Source: JAVBNN01 sp031551525 (GTDB lineage: Bacteria; Bacillota; Negativicutes; Acidaminococcales; JAISLQ01). Taken from it: a DNA stretch of 20,096 nucleotides. The position numbers and the translations under genes are program-made. Below the pieces are notes generated by a model. It made no database searches and was not told the origin of the DNA. It saw nothing but the letters and a program-made list of their open reading frames with translations. This document shows positions 6,680 to 13,921 of this stretch, piece by piece. The first letter of the stretch is position 1. Every line of letters starts with the position of its first letter. The DNA lies in the NCBI GenBank assembly GCA_031551525.1, contig JAVBNN010000039.1, forward strand, positions 1-20,096. The letters run 5' to 3'.

Positions 6680-7441
6680 ATGAAAAGACTTATCGTCAAC
6701 GCCGATGATTTTGGTTTCAGCACAGGCTGTAACCGTGGTATAATCAGCGCTTTAAAAGAGGGCATAGTGACCAGCACGACGATAATGGTTACCGGTGAAG
6801 CATTTGTGCCTGCGGCGGACTGGGCAAAGAAAACGGCGGCTCCGGTGGGCCTGCATTTATGTATTACTTATGGCCGACCGGTTGCCGCTCTGAAAAAGGT
6901 GGCCAGCTTGCTTGACAGCCGGGGTTTTTTCCGGCGCCCGGACAAACACACACAGCCGGATCCCATAGAAGTGGAAACAGAGTGGCGGGCGCAGATAGAG
7001 AAACTGCTCGAGCTCGGTGTAAAGCCCGATCACCTCGATAGCCACCACTATATGCATGAAGTTTTGGGGGACGAGATACTGGCTTTGGCGGTAAAGCTGG
7101 CTAAAGAAATTTCCGTGCCATTGCGCCAGACTACGCCGGTGGGGCGGGAATATTGCCGCCGGGCCGGCGTGCCAACCACAGACGTGTTTACCCGTGAGTT
7201 TTATGGTGAGGGGGCAACGGTGGAGCGGCTGACTGAGATATTATACAGGCCGTGGGAGGGTGTTATGGAGCTTATGTGCCATCCGGCAGAAACCGACCAG
7301 ATGCTTTTGGAAAAAAGCTCGTATACAATCCCGCGCAGCTTAGAACTGGCCGCACTCTTGTCGGCAGAGGCGCGGCGCGTGGTACGGGAAGAAAAGATAG
7401 AACTGATAAATTTTTCAAGTTTGGGAGATAAAAATGTTTGA
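6680..7441 (+). CDS. YdjC/ChbG-family carbohydrate deacetylase
   Basis: The 253-residue cytoplasmic protein is of the YdjC family. Its characterised members remove acetyl groups from N-acetylated sugars such as chitooligosaccharides, using a metal-dependent TIM-barrel-like fold. The signature NADDFG sits at residues 7-12, with the catalytic Asp in this motif. Other metal/active-site elements are GLHL around His59, LDSHHYMHE at 119-127 with the metal histidines, and MCHPAE in the C-terminal part. ATG follows GAAGGAAGG at 6661-6669. It overlaps the next gene by eight bases, so the pair is translationally coupled. No chitobiose transporter or phosphorylase genes are nearby, so the substrate is not set by context. 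Some relatives are tied to hopanoid or cell-envelope sugar metabolism. Confidence 0.88.
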   Translation: MKRLIVNADDFGFSTGCNRGIISALKEGIVTSTTIMVTGEAFVPAADWAKKTAAPVGLHLCITYGRPVAALKKVASLLDSRGFFRRPDKHTQPDPIEVETEWRAQIEKLLELGVKPDHLDSHHYMHEVLGDEILALAVKLAKEISVPLRQTTPVGREYCRRAGVPTTDVFTREFYGEGATVERLTEILYRPWEGVMELMCHPAETDQMLLEKSSYTIPRSLELAALLSAEARRVVREEKIELINFSSLGDKNV

Positions 7442-8207
7442 CACTCATTTACATACGCATTTTTCCGGCGACTCCGCCATGACCTTCCAGGAAGCGGTGG
7501 TTGCGGCGGACAAAAAGGGCGTTTCGGTCATAGTGACAGAGCATATGGACCTGGATTACCCGGATAACCCGGAAACTTTTGTTTTCGATCCAGCGGAGTA
7601 TTTCCAAGAACTGGGCCCATTTCGTACTGATAAAATCCTCTTGGGCGTGGAACTCGGGCTGCGTCCGGAATGCCGGGAAGAAAACCGCCGCATGGCGGCC
7701 AGCTATCCTTTTGACGAAATAATCGGTTCTATCCACGTGGTAGACGGAATAGACATATACCGCCCACAGTTTACCCGTGGGGTAAGTAAAAAAAGCGCCT
7801 ATGGGCGCTATTTGGCGAGTATGCTGGAATGTATAGGGGGTTTTGACGGTTTTGACAGTTTGGGGCATGTTGATTATATCTGCCGCTATGCGGCGTATGA
7901 AGATAAAGAACTGCATTTAACAGAGTTTTTTGACGAATGGACAGCGGTCTGCCAGTCGCTCATCAATAGCGGCAAGGCGCTGGAAATCAATACCCGGCGC
8001 CTGGAGCTGCCGGAGGCCGTGGCGTCGTTGACCAAGCTGTACAGGCGCTACCACGAACTGGGCGGGCGGCATGTGACGATAGGCTCGGACGCGCACAGGA
8101 CTGGAGACATAGGCAAAAACCTGTCGGCGGCATGGCAAATGGCTGAAGGGCTTGGCCTTAAGCCGGTATACTTCAAAAACCGCCAAATGGAATACGACAG
8201 GAAATGA
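7434..8207 (+). CDS. PHP-domain phosphatase, histidinol-phosphatase (HisK/HisJ) type
   Basis: The 257-residue PHP-fold hydrolase has the metal-binding motifs in order: THLHTHFS at the N terminus (His5, His7), TEHMDLDYP, GVELGL, GSIHVVDG, GHVDYICRYA and IGSDAH near the C terminus. Monofunctional proteins of this layout act as L-histidinol-phosphate phosphatase in histidine synthesis, on a trinuclear metal centre. No his genes are near, and the eight-base overlap with the deacetylase gene could instead point to another small phosphomonoester, so the substrate is less sure than the family. ATG is inside the end of the deacetylase gene; GGGAGAT at 7424-7430 serves as the ribosome binding site. 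The stop codon abuts the stop codon of the convergent membrane protein with no gap. Confidence 0.87.
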   Translation: MFDTHLHTHFSGDSAMTFQEAVVAADKKGVSVIVTEHMDLDYPDNPETFVFDPAEYFQELGPFRTDKILLGVELGLRPECREENRRMAASYPFDEIIGSIHVVDGIDIYRPQFTRGVSKKSAYGRYLASMLECIGGFDGFDSLGHVDYICRYAAYEDKELHLTEFFDEWTAVCQSLINSGKALEINTRRLELPEAVASLTKLYRRYHELGGRHVTIGSDAHRTGDIGKNLSAAWQMAEGLGLKPVYFKNRQMEYDRK

Positions 8208-8489
8208 TCAGGGGTGTAAATTGCCGTCACGACGCGCTTTGCTAAAGAAAAAGAAAAGTGTGGTCAGAAAAACAAAGGAAGCCCATGGGCTTCGGGCGTA
8301 CAAATAAAACGGCCACAGAACCCCTGCAAGCAATATGAAGGCGGCGGCGGAGACTGTATAGAAAAAGGCTTGCTGCCTGTTTCCGGCTACTTGGGCTTGC
8401 CGGATACTGCGGATAGCAGTTACGGTGTAGCGACAGGTTGGCAATGCCGAAAAAAAACCGGCCAGGCAATAAAGGATGTCGCTCAACAT
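8208..8489 (-). CDS. small membrane protein of unknown function
   Basis: This 93-residue protein is the only leftward gene. It is very hydrophobic, with an N-terminal hydrophobic segment (about 4-18) and two clear membrane spans (about 43-66 and 69-83). It ends in a basic tail, KARRDGNLHP. The ATG at 8489 is preceded on its strand by GAGGTACC at the right distance, and two TATAAT boxes (8507-8502 and 8533-8528, minus strand) lie upstream. The rightward strand has no credible gene across this stretch. I know no function; it may be a lineage-specific protein. Its stop codon touches that of the phosphatase gene, so the two genes are exactly convergent without a terminator between them. Confidence 0.7.
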   Translation of the reverse strand: MLSDILYCLAGFFSALPTCRYTVTAIRSIRQAQVAGNRQQAFFYTVSAAAFILLAGVLWPFYLYARSPWASFVFLTTLFFFFSKARRDGNLHP

Positions 8490-8501
8490 ATACGGTACCT
8501 C

Positions 8502-8533
8502 ATTATATCTTTAGTAATACACCTCCCATTATA
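8502..8533 (-). promoter_or_regulatory. candidate promoter(s) for the leftward membrane protein
   Basis: On the minus strand a perfect TATAAT lies at 8533-8528 and a second at 8507-8502. Neither has a good -35. The first would allow transcription to begin about 32 bases before the start codon and keep the ribosome binding site in the transcript. The second would begin too near the binding site. Confidence 0.35.
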
Positions 8534-8590
8534 CCGTAAATATCTTTTAAAATCCCACGGTAAAAAAGGGGTTTTTTTATTTTCGTTGAA

Positions 8591-8596
8591 TATAAT
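8591..8596 (+). promoter_or_regulatory. candidate -10 box for the redox operon
   Basis: TATAAT at 8591-8596 lies 44 bases before the redox-protein start. No -35 match is seen at 16-18 bases upstream, which is the G- and T-rich stretch AAAAAAGGGGTTTTTTT, so the call is weak. Confidence 0.3.
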
Positions 8597-8639
8597 TTGT
8601 ACAAGGCAGTCTGCGGCTGCCCAAAAAGGGGGTTGTATC

Positions 8640-9083
8640 ATGGGGATATTTGCAAAAAAGGCGGCGGAAGCGGCGGGGAACAACTTTAAGAAGTCCATAA
8701 ATTGTGCTGAAACTATTGTAAAAACATTTGACGAATTGTGCGATCTGGGAGTAGGCAAGGCGGTGCGCTTGGCGAGCGGGTTTGGCGGCGGAATGGGCCA
8801 TGCAGGCGATTTGTGTGGGGCGTTGGCCGGAGCTGTCATGGTGCTGGGCGCCTTTAAGGGGCGTCCCAATCCGCCGGAAGGCGACCGAAAAGACATTTAT
8901 CCTTTGAGCAAGGAGTTTCACGGGATATTTGTAGCGTCGAACCAAGCTACCGATTGTGATGATTTGCGAAAATTTGAATTCGGTACACGCGAACAAAATG
9001 TAAACTGCCTGAAGCTGGTAGTCGGCACCGCCGAATTGCTGGGACAATTCCTGGTGGATAAAGGTTTGGTCGAAGACAAGTAA
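8640..9083 (+). CDS. C_GCAxxG_C_C family redox protein
   Basis: The 147-residue cytoplasmic protein matches the family named for its cysteine spacing: Cys22 (NCAETIV), Cys34, Cys59 in GDLCGALAG, then Cys106 and Cys123. The glycine-rich GFGGGMGHAG before the CGAxxG motif is characteristic. Members are thought to be metal-cluster or thiol redox proteins, but the biochemical role is not well established. The ATG at 8640 has AGGGGGT at 8627-8633. The frame runs upstream to 8370, opposite the leftward membrane-protein gene, and that extension has no family character. The next gene, a thiol-disulfide reductase, starts 23 bases downstream with no terminator between. They probably form an operon and may work on the same thiol or sulfur substrate. 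Confidence 0.88.
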   Translation: MGIFAKKAAEAAGNNFKKSINCAETIVKTFDELCDLGVGKAVRLASGFGGGMGHAGDLCGALAGAVMVLGAFKGRPNPPEGDRKDIYPLSKEFHGIFVASNQATDCDDLRKFEFGTREQNVNCLKLVVGTAELLGQFLVDKGLVEDK

Positions 9084-9106
9084 GACAAGACAAAGAGGTG
9101 AGATAA

Positions 9107-10771
9107 GTGGCGAAATATATTATTGTCGGCGGTGTAGCAGCCGGCGCGGCTTTTGCGGCAAAAATGCGCCGGCTGGACGAACGCGCCGAAATGGTTTTAT
9201 TTGAAAAAGGGCCACACGTTTCTTATGCCAATTGCGGTCTGCCTTACCATGTGGGCGGAGTTATCGAAAAAGAAGAAAGCCTGCTTTTGCACACGCCCGC
9301 CTCGCTAAAAGCCAGAATGAATGTGGACGTGCAGGTAAATACCGAAGTACTTTCCATAAATCGGGCAAATAAGAGTGTTCGGGTAAAAAACCTCATTAGT
9401 GGTGAAGAAAAAGACTATCGCTATGACAAGCTGATGCTTGCGCCTGGCGGTACGGCTATCAGGCCGGATATCCCCGGCAGCGGCCTGCCGGAAGTTTTTA
9501 TCATCAAAGATGTGGTAGATACTGTAAATATCAAAAAATTTGCTGATGAAAAAAAGCGCGGCCATGTGACAGTGGTGGGCGGCGGATTTATCGGCCTTGA
9601 GATGGCGGAAAACTTTCATGCGCACGGTTTTGAGGTTTGCGTACTGGAAGCATCGGAACAGGTGCTTCCGCCGTTTGATTATGAAATGGCCGCTATCGTG
9701 CACAATCACATGCGGGATAAAGGCATAGATCTTCGCCTCGGGAGTAAACTTAAAGCTATAGTCAAAAGCACTTCCGGTCTTGAGCTGCAACTGGACAAGG
9801 GCTTGCTGCATACGGATTTTGTTCTTATGAGCATCGGCGTGCGGCCTTTGACGCAGCTTGCTGTGGCGGCCGGGCTCGATATAGGGGCGACCGGCGGCAT
9901 AAAGACCAATCAATATATGCAAACTTCCGACCCGGATATTTACGCGGCGGGCGACGCGGTAGAAGTGACCAGTTTTGTCACCGGGCGTCCGCAGCTGGTG
10001 CCTTTGGCGGGTATAGCCAACAAACAGGCGAGGGCGGCGGCTTTTCACATAGCCGGGCGGGCGCGCAAAGTGTATCCGGTGCAGGGTACGGCAGTAGTGA
10101 AGGTGTTCGACCTGACGGCAGCAGTAACGGGTAGCAATGAAAAAACGCTTAAAAACAATAACATAGCTTATGACAAGGTATATCTCCACCCGCTTAACCA
10201 TGCGGGATATTACCCGGGCGCCAGCCAGCTTAGTTTGAAGTTGCTTTTTTCAAGGGACAATGGATGCATTTTGGGCGCACAGGTGATAGGAAGAGAGGGC
10301 GCGGACAAACGCATAGACGTCCTGTCGACGGCCATGTTTGCCAACTTGACTATACATGATCTGGGTTTTCTGGAGTTGGCCTATGCTCCGCCCTATTCCG
10401 CCACGCGCGATCCGGTCAATTTTGCCGGCGACGTGGCCGTGGAAGTGGTAAAAAACGCTTATCGACAGTTTTTCTGGGATGATTGCGACATGTTGGATGA
10501 AAACAAAGTCTTTCTGGTAGACGCCCGTTCGCCGGGTGAATATAAAAAGGGGACCATCGGCAAGGCGGTCAATATACCTTTGCCGGAGATACGTGCGAGG
10601 CTGGGGGAATTTCCCCGCGATAAAGATATATACATTTTCTGCCTTTCCGGTTTGCGCAGCTATGTATCAGCACGCATATTGAGCCAGGAAGGGTTTACCG
10701 TCTACAACCTCAGCGGCGGTTATACCAGTTGGGAGATAGCTGACCGGGACAGGAAAGCAAGAGCTGATTAA
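9107..10771 (+). CDS. CoA-disulfide reductase with C-terminal rhodanese domain
   Basis: The 554-residue flavoprotein belongs to the single-cysteine pyridine nucleotide-disulfide oxidoreductases. The FAD site VGGVAAGAAFAAKMRR opens the protein, and the active cysteine Cys43 lies in SYANCGLPY. The NAD(P)H site VTVVGGGFIGLEMAE is in the middle, and the second FAD motif DIYAAGDAVEV follows. A dimerisation domain runs to about residue 445. From about 460 a rhodanese (sulfurtransferase) domain follows, with DARSPGEY and its own cysteine, Cys512, in CLSGLRS. Such fusions reduce CoA disulfide, CoA persulfide or polysulfides with NAD(P)H. The length fits the CoADR-rhodanese class. GTG at 9107 follows GAGGTGAG at 9095-9102. 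NADH oxidase (Nox) proteins are related but lack the rhodanese domain. Confidence 0.93.
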   Translation: MAKYIIVGGVAAGAAFAAKMRRLDERAEMVLFEKGPHVSYANCGLPYHVGGVIEKEESLLLHTPASLKARMNVDVQVNTEVLSINRANKSVRVKNLISGEEKDYRYDKLMLAPGGTAIRPDIPGSGLPEVFIIKDVVDTVNIKKFADEKKRGHVTVVGGGFIGLEMAENFHAHGFEVCVLEASEQVLPPFDYEMAAIVHNHMRDKGIDLRLGSKLKAIVKSTSGLELQLDKGLLHTDFVLMSIGVRPLTQLAVAAGLDIGATGGIKTNQYMQTSDPDIYAAGDAVEVTSFVTGRPQLVPLAGIANKQARAAAFHIAGRARKVYPVQGTAVVKVFDLTAAVTGSNEKTLKNNNIAYDKVYLHPLNHAGYYPGASQLSLKLLFSRDNGCILGAQVIGREGADKRIDVLSTAMFANLTIHDLGFLELAYAPPYSATRDPVNFAGDVAVEVVKNAYRQFFWDDCDMLDENKVFLVDARSPGEYKKGTIGKAVNIPLPEIRARLGEFPRDKDIYIFCLSGLRSYVSARILSQEGFTVYNLSGGYTSWEIADRDRKARAD

Positions 10772-10778
10772 ACGAAGG

Positions 10779-10809
10779 AAAAATCCCGCAAAAAATGCGG
10801 GATTTTTTT
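10779..10809. terminator. rho-independent terminator, bidirectional form
   Basis: AAATCCCGCA (10781-10790) pairs with TGCGGGATTT (10796-10805) around five A bases, with an A run before and T bases to 10809. It lies just after the CoA-disulfide reductase stop codon and could work from either side. Confidence 0.92.
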
Positions 10810-10821
10810 GCTTTATCCATA

Positions 10822-10827
10822 TATAAT
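10822..10827 (+). promoter_or_regulatory. -10 box of the hexokinase gene
   Basis: A perfect TATAAT lies at 10822-10827, 12 bases after the preceding terminator. The -35 area would fall in the terminator stem and shows no match. Transcription would begin near 10834, which helps decide the hexokinase start. Confidence 0.45.
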
Positions 10828-10862
10828 AAAAAGCAACGATGGCAGGCAAGGAGACGGGTGTT

Positions 10863-12014
10863 TTGGAGCAGATACTAAAAAATTTTTTACTGACAAAAAA
10901 AGATTTGCTCAAAGAAGCCGCCTTGTTTTGCGCAGACATGTCAGCCGCCCGCGCCGGACAACAGTCGGGCCTTGCCATGTTGCCGTCCTATCTTTCTTTG
11001 CCTTGCGGCAGTGAACAGGGCGAGTTTTTAGCGTTGGATTTTGGCGGCAGCAATATTAGAATAGCGAGGGTATTACTAGAGAAACGCACAGCCACTATTG
11101 TGCGGCAGGAAGTGAGGCCGCTGACTTTTTTTGTTGAGGCCGGGGCAACGAACAGTGAGCGGCTTTTTGATCATATTGCTGTTTTTATCAATGTTTTTTG
11201 CGGAAACAAGGGCGGCTTTTTGGGGCACACCTTTTCCTATCCAGTAAAACAAGAGGGGGCTAATTGCGCAAAACTGAAAGAATGGACAAAAGAAGCCGCT
11301 TTTGTAGGCGGCGAGAGTGTTGATATAAATCAGACCTTGAGTTTATGTTTAGGCAAATTAGGCCGTGCAGATATAAAACCGGTCGTTCTGTTGAACGATA
11401 CCACGGCAGTGCTTTTGGACGCGGTATATCGGGGCAATGTCCGCATTGGGATCGGTAGCATCTGCGGCACAGGACACAATAGCTGCTATTATGATCCCGG
11501 CTCTGGCATGGTTGTAAATATGGAAAGCGGTAATTACAGGCCTTTTTTCCGCAATATTTTTGATGATCGGTTGGATGCGGCCAGCAATCACCCCGGCCGG
11601 CAATGCCTTGAAAAGATGACTGCGGGGAAGTATCTGGCTGAATTGGCCGGTCTTGCAGCGAGGGAAGCCGGATTAACAGGTATAAATATAAATACGACAG
11701 AAGAACTGGCCGGGTACCTTGGGAAAAAAAATAAGGCAACACCTTTGGTAGAGGCAGTATTACGCCGCTCGGCCAGGCTTTTGGCCGCCGAATATCTGGG
11801 TACGGCAAACTATCTCAAACAAAAAGGACTCGTTATGGATGGCATAGCCATAGACGGTTCGGTTTATAACAAAATGGCGTTTTTTCAGAGTGAACTGAAA
11901 AAGGCTTTGGCCGAAATTTTTGAATGTCCGCCGTGCCTGTGGCCAAGTGAGGGCGCTTCTATCACCGGCGCGGCTGTTGCTGCTGCAAAATTCGCCAGGC
12001 AGGACTGGACTTAG
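10863..12014 (+). CDS. eukaryotic-type hexokinase family sugar kinase
   Basis: The 383-residue protein carries the hexokinase (not ROK or GlcK) motif series. Phosphate-1 is LALDFGGSNIRIARV (about 56-70) and the sugar-binding segment is HTFSYPVKQ (about 122-130). LNDTTAVLLDA follows, with catalytic Asp179, then adenosine/phosphate-2 SICGTGHNSCYY, NMESGNY, the NHPGRQCLEKMTAGKYL helix, and AIDGSVY near 330. It should phosphorylate glucose or a similar hexose with ATP. It is shorter than 450-residue eukaryotic hexokinases, with gaps in the large domain. I prefer the TTG at 10863, because AAGGAG lies at 10848-10853 and the -10 box predicts transcription from about 10834. The upstream ATG at 10839 has no ribosome binding site and would leave a five-base leader. 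It may supply glucose-6-phosphate to the glg route. Confidence 0.87.
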   Translation: MEQILKNFLLTKKDLLKEAALFCADMSAARAGQQSGLAMLPSYLSLPCGSEQGEFLALDFGGSNIRIARVLLEKRTATIVRQEVRPLTFFVEAGATNSERLFDHIAVFINVFCGNKGGFLGHTFSYPVKQEGANCAKLKEWTKEAAFVGGESVDINQTLSLCLGKLGRADIKPVVLLNDTTAVLLDAVYRGNVRIGIGSICGTGHNSCYYDPGSGMVVNMESGNYRPFFRNIFDDRLDAASNHPGRQCLEKMTAGKYLAELAGLAAREAGLTGININTTEELAGYLGKKNKATPLVEAVLRRSARLLAAEYLGTANYLKQKGLVMDGIAIDGSVYNKMAFFQSELKKALAEIFECPPCLWPSEGASITGAAVAAAKFARQDWT

Positions 12015-12039
12015 TCGCAAAAAAGTGTTAAAATCTTAA

Positions 12040-12068
12040 TATAATTGCCTTTTTTTACGATATATAAT
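12040..12068 (+). promoter_or_regulatory. AT-rich promoter region before motA
   Basis: Two TATAAT boxes occur at 12040-12045 and 12063-12068. Neither has a clear -35. I looked for a flagellar sigma-D pattern (TAAA then GCCGATAA) and found only a weak resemblance (ACGATATA at 12057-12064), so the sigma factor is undecided. Confidence 0.3.
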
Positions 12069-12122
12069 CACGTGACATAAAATGAAGAAAAGTTTATTCG
12101 GGATGCGGAAAGGGATGATTTT

Positions 12123-12899
12123 TTGGAACTTTCGACACTATTAGGTATACCGGTTGCCAGTGCGGCCGTTTTGATCGGTATGGTTTTAAAGGGCGCAAGC
12201 CCCGGCATGTTGCTGAATCCGGCCTCTATCATGATAATCATCGTAGGAACAACCGGTGCGGTGCTCAATGCTGTACCCATGCATACGTTCAAAAACATAC
12301 CGGCTATACTAAAAAAAGTATTGAACAAACAGGATCTCATTCCTATATCCGTTTTGGCAAGTACTTTTGTCGACTTTTCCCAGGTAGCCAGGCGCGAAGG
12401 ATTGCTGGCGCTTGAGGGTCGTCTGAATGAAATAAAAGATTCGTTTATGCGTTCCGGTCTTGGCATGATGATAGACGGCCTTGATGCGGAATTCATCCGT
12501 GACGTCATGGATGCTGAAGTAGCCGCCATGCAAGAGCGGCATCGGCATAACGCAACTATTTTTTCACAGGGCGGCATGTATTCTCCAACGCTGGGTGTTT
12601 TAGGCGCGGTTATTGGTCTGGTTGCGGCGCTCGGAAATCTGAGTGATATCGACCAGCTGGGTCATTCGATTGCGGCGGCGTTTATTGCGACGATGTACGG
12701 TATATTCGTCGGCTATGTCATTTGTCATCCTATTGCCACCAAACTGAAAATGCTCAGTGAAGAGGAAGCGGCGGTAAAACGGATTATCATTGAGGGCATA
12801 TTATCCTTGCAGGCAGGTGATTCCCCGATAGCGGTGGAAGCAAAACTCAACGCCTTTTTGCCGCAGTCCGAGCGCAAGACATCTTCGGGCAAGGAGTGA
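12123..12899 (+). CDS. motA: flagellar motor stator protein MotA
   Basis: The 258-residue inner-membrane protein forms, with MotB, the proton (or sodium) channel that drives flagellar rotation. It has the four-helix MotA layout: two N-terminal spans (about 4-22 and 33-50), a long charged cytoplasmic loop, and two C-terminal spans (about 150-172 and 180-200). The loop includes FVDFSQVARREGLLALEGRL, which interacts with the rotor. The third span begins with the conserved MYSPTLGVLGAVIGLV motif and the fourth contains AFIATMYGIFVGY. The start is TTG with GGAAAGGGA at 12107-12115. motB follows five bases after its stop codon. No other flagellar genes are in the window. The ion used cannot be told by eye. 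Confidence 0.96.
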   Translation: MELSTLLGIPVASAAVLIGMVLKGASPGMLLNPASIMIIIVGTTGAVLNAVPMHTFKNIPAILKKVLNKQDLIPISVLASTFVDFSQVARREGLLALEGRLNEIKDSFMRSGLGMMIDGLDAEFIRDVMDAEVAAMQERHRHNATIFSQGGMYSPTLGVLGAVIGLVAALGNLSDIDQLGHSIAAAFIATMYGIFVGYVICHPIATKLKMLSEEEAAVKRIIIEGILSLQAGDSPIAVEAKLNAFLPQSERKTSSGKE

Positions 12900-12904
12900 A
12901 TTAG

Positions 12905-13738
12905 ATGGCCAGAAAACAACACCATCCACCCCACGAAGAGCACCCGGACGAAACATGGCTGGTTCCTTATGCCGACCTTCTGACTTTGCTGTTGGCGCTT
13001 TTTATCGTGCTGTTTGCAACCTCGAAAGTAGATTCGCAAAAATTTGCCCAGATTGCCTATGCCATGCAACAGGCCTTGGCCAACCCCTTGAGTACTGGCG
13101 GCGGGTCGTCTATACTAAATAGCGGCGGCGGCCCCGGGATCATCCCTGGGGTGGGCAGCGGGCCGAGTTCCGCCGGGATGAGCCCGGAAGAGCTGGAAAG
13201 CGCGCAGTTGGCTAATGCCAGGCAGCAGATCGAGAGTTTTATCAAAGACGAGCATATGGAACTGGAACTGGAAACGGTGCTGGCCGACCAGGGGTTGATG
13301 GTCCGGGTAAGAGACAATGCGCTGTTTGCTTCGGGTAGTGCGCAGTTGTTTCCGAATTCGATGCGTTTGGCAGGAGTTGTGGCGAACGCCTTGGCTAAAA
13401 TACCGCAAAACATACTTATTTCCGGGCACACCGATAATATACCAATAAATACGGCACAATACCCCTCTAACTGGGAACTCAGTTCTGCGCGCGCAATAAG
13501 CCTGATGAAAGCTATGCTGGCTGCTACGCCGGGGCTGCAGCCCGGACGAATGAGCGCGATAGGCTTTGGTGAATACCGACCGGTTGCCCCGAATAATACA
13601 GAAGAGGGTCGAGCCAAAAACCGCCGGGTCGAAATACTGATCCAGAGACACTATATCCGTGGCGAGAAAGTAGAAAACTCTTTAATAAATCCCTCCACGT
13701 CACCAACTTCAGGTGCGGCGGCGCCGACAACCCCATAA
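12905..13738 (+). CDS. motB: flagellar motor stator protein MotB
   Basis: The 277-residue protein anchors the stator to peptidoglycan. A short cytoplasmic tail is followed by one membrane span (about 22-40) that carries the essential ion-binding Asp24 in WLVPYADLLTLLLALFIVLF. A glycine- and serine-rich linker runs from about 63 to 92. The C-terminal OmpA-like domain contains LISGHTDNIPIN (His175-Asp177), WELSSARA and GEGRAKNRRVEI-like residues ending near 255. The last 20 residues are rich in Ser, Thr, Pro and Ala. ATG has AAGGAG overlapping the end of motA, so the pair is one transcription unit, closed by the terminator at 13743. Confidence 0.96.
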   Translation: MARKQHHPPHEEHPDETWLVPYADLLTLLLALFIVLFATSKVDSQKFAQIAYAMQQALANPLSTGGGSSILNSGGGPGIIPGVGSGPSSAGMSPEELESAQLANARQQIESFIKDEHMELELETVLADQGLMVRVRDNALFASGSAQLFPNSMRLAGVVANALAKIPQNILISGHTDNIPINTAQYPSNWELSSARAISLMKAMLAATPGLQPGRMSAIGFGEYRPVAPNNTEEGRAKNRRVEILIQRHYIRGEKVENSLINPSTSPTSGAAAPTTP

Positions 13739-13742
13739 GCAG

Positions 13743-13771
13743 AAAAGCAGGCGTTCCCAGCCTGCTTTTTT
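13743..13771 (+). terminator. rho-independent terminator after motAB
   Basis: AAAAGCAGGC (13743-13752) pairs perfectly with GCCTGCTTTT (13760-13769) around GTTCCCA and continues into T bases. It begins five bases after the motB stop codon. Confidence 0.93.
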
Positions 13772-13780
13772 ATCTCGCTA

Positions 13781-13892
13781 AACGCAGCTAATACCCCCGC
13801 CGCTTCAGGCGGGAAGATAAAACGGCGCAAGCTCGACATAAGTGCGGCTAAGATGCAGGTGGAGTAAAACTCCGCCTGAATCAGTCTGCGTT
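13781..13892. ncRNA. structured non-coding segment, class unknown (possible leader RNA or mobile-element remnant)
   Basis: AACGCAG (13781-13787) and CTGCGTT (13886-13892) are exact complements and close a segment of 112 bases. Inside are a hairpin CCCGCC/GGCGGG (13796-13801 with 13808-13813) and a ten-pair hairpin CAGGTGGAGT/ACTCCGCCTG (13856-13865 with 13869-13878, loop AAA). TTCAGGCGG (13804-13812) can also pair with CCGCCTGAA (13872-13880), which would break both hairpins. It ends 29 bases before the protease start codon. I match it to no riboswitch consensus I know. Read leftward, the GC-rich hairpins resemble ends of IS200/IS605-type elements, but no transposase gene is present. Confidence 0.45.
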
Positions 13893-13921
13893 ATCATTAC
13901 ACCAGAAAAGGCGGTAGCATA

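Noticed and set aside
8552..8578. AAAAAAGGGGTTTTTTT as a terminator before the redox operon
   Set aside because: It lacks a GC-rich stem. A CCC/GGGG pairing would be only three or four bases, so I do not call it.
8370..8639. N-terminal extension of the C_GCAxxG_C_C protein
   Set aside because: It lies opposite the leftward membrane-protein gene, has no family character, and the ATG at 8640 has a good ribosome binding site.
9305..10201. Leftward open frame (298 codons) opposite the CoA-disulfide reductase
   Set aside because: It is low in recognisable motifs and rich in His and Arg, as expected from antisense of a GC-rich coding strand.
12069..12076. TCACGTGA before motA as a second parS site
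   Set aside because: Only the central CACGTG core and one pair match; the flanking TGTTT/AAACA bases are absent.
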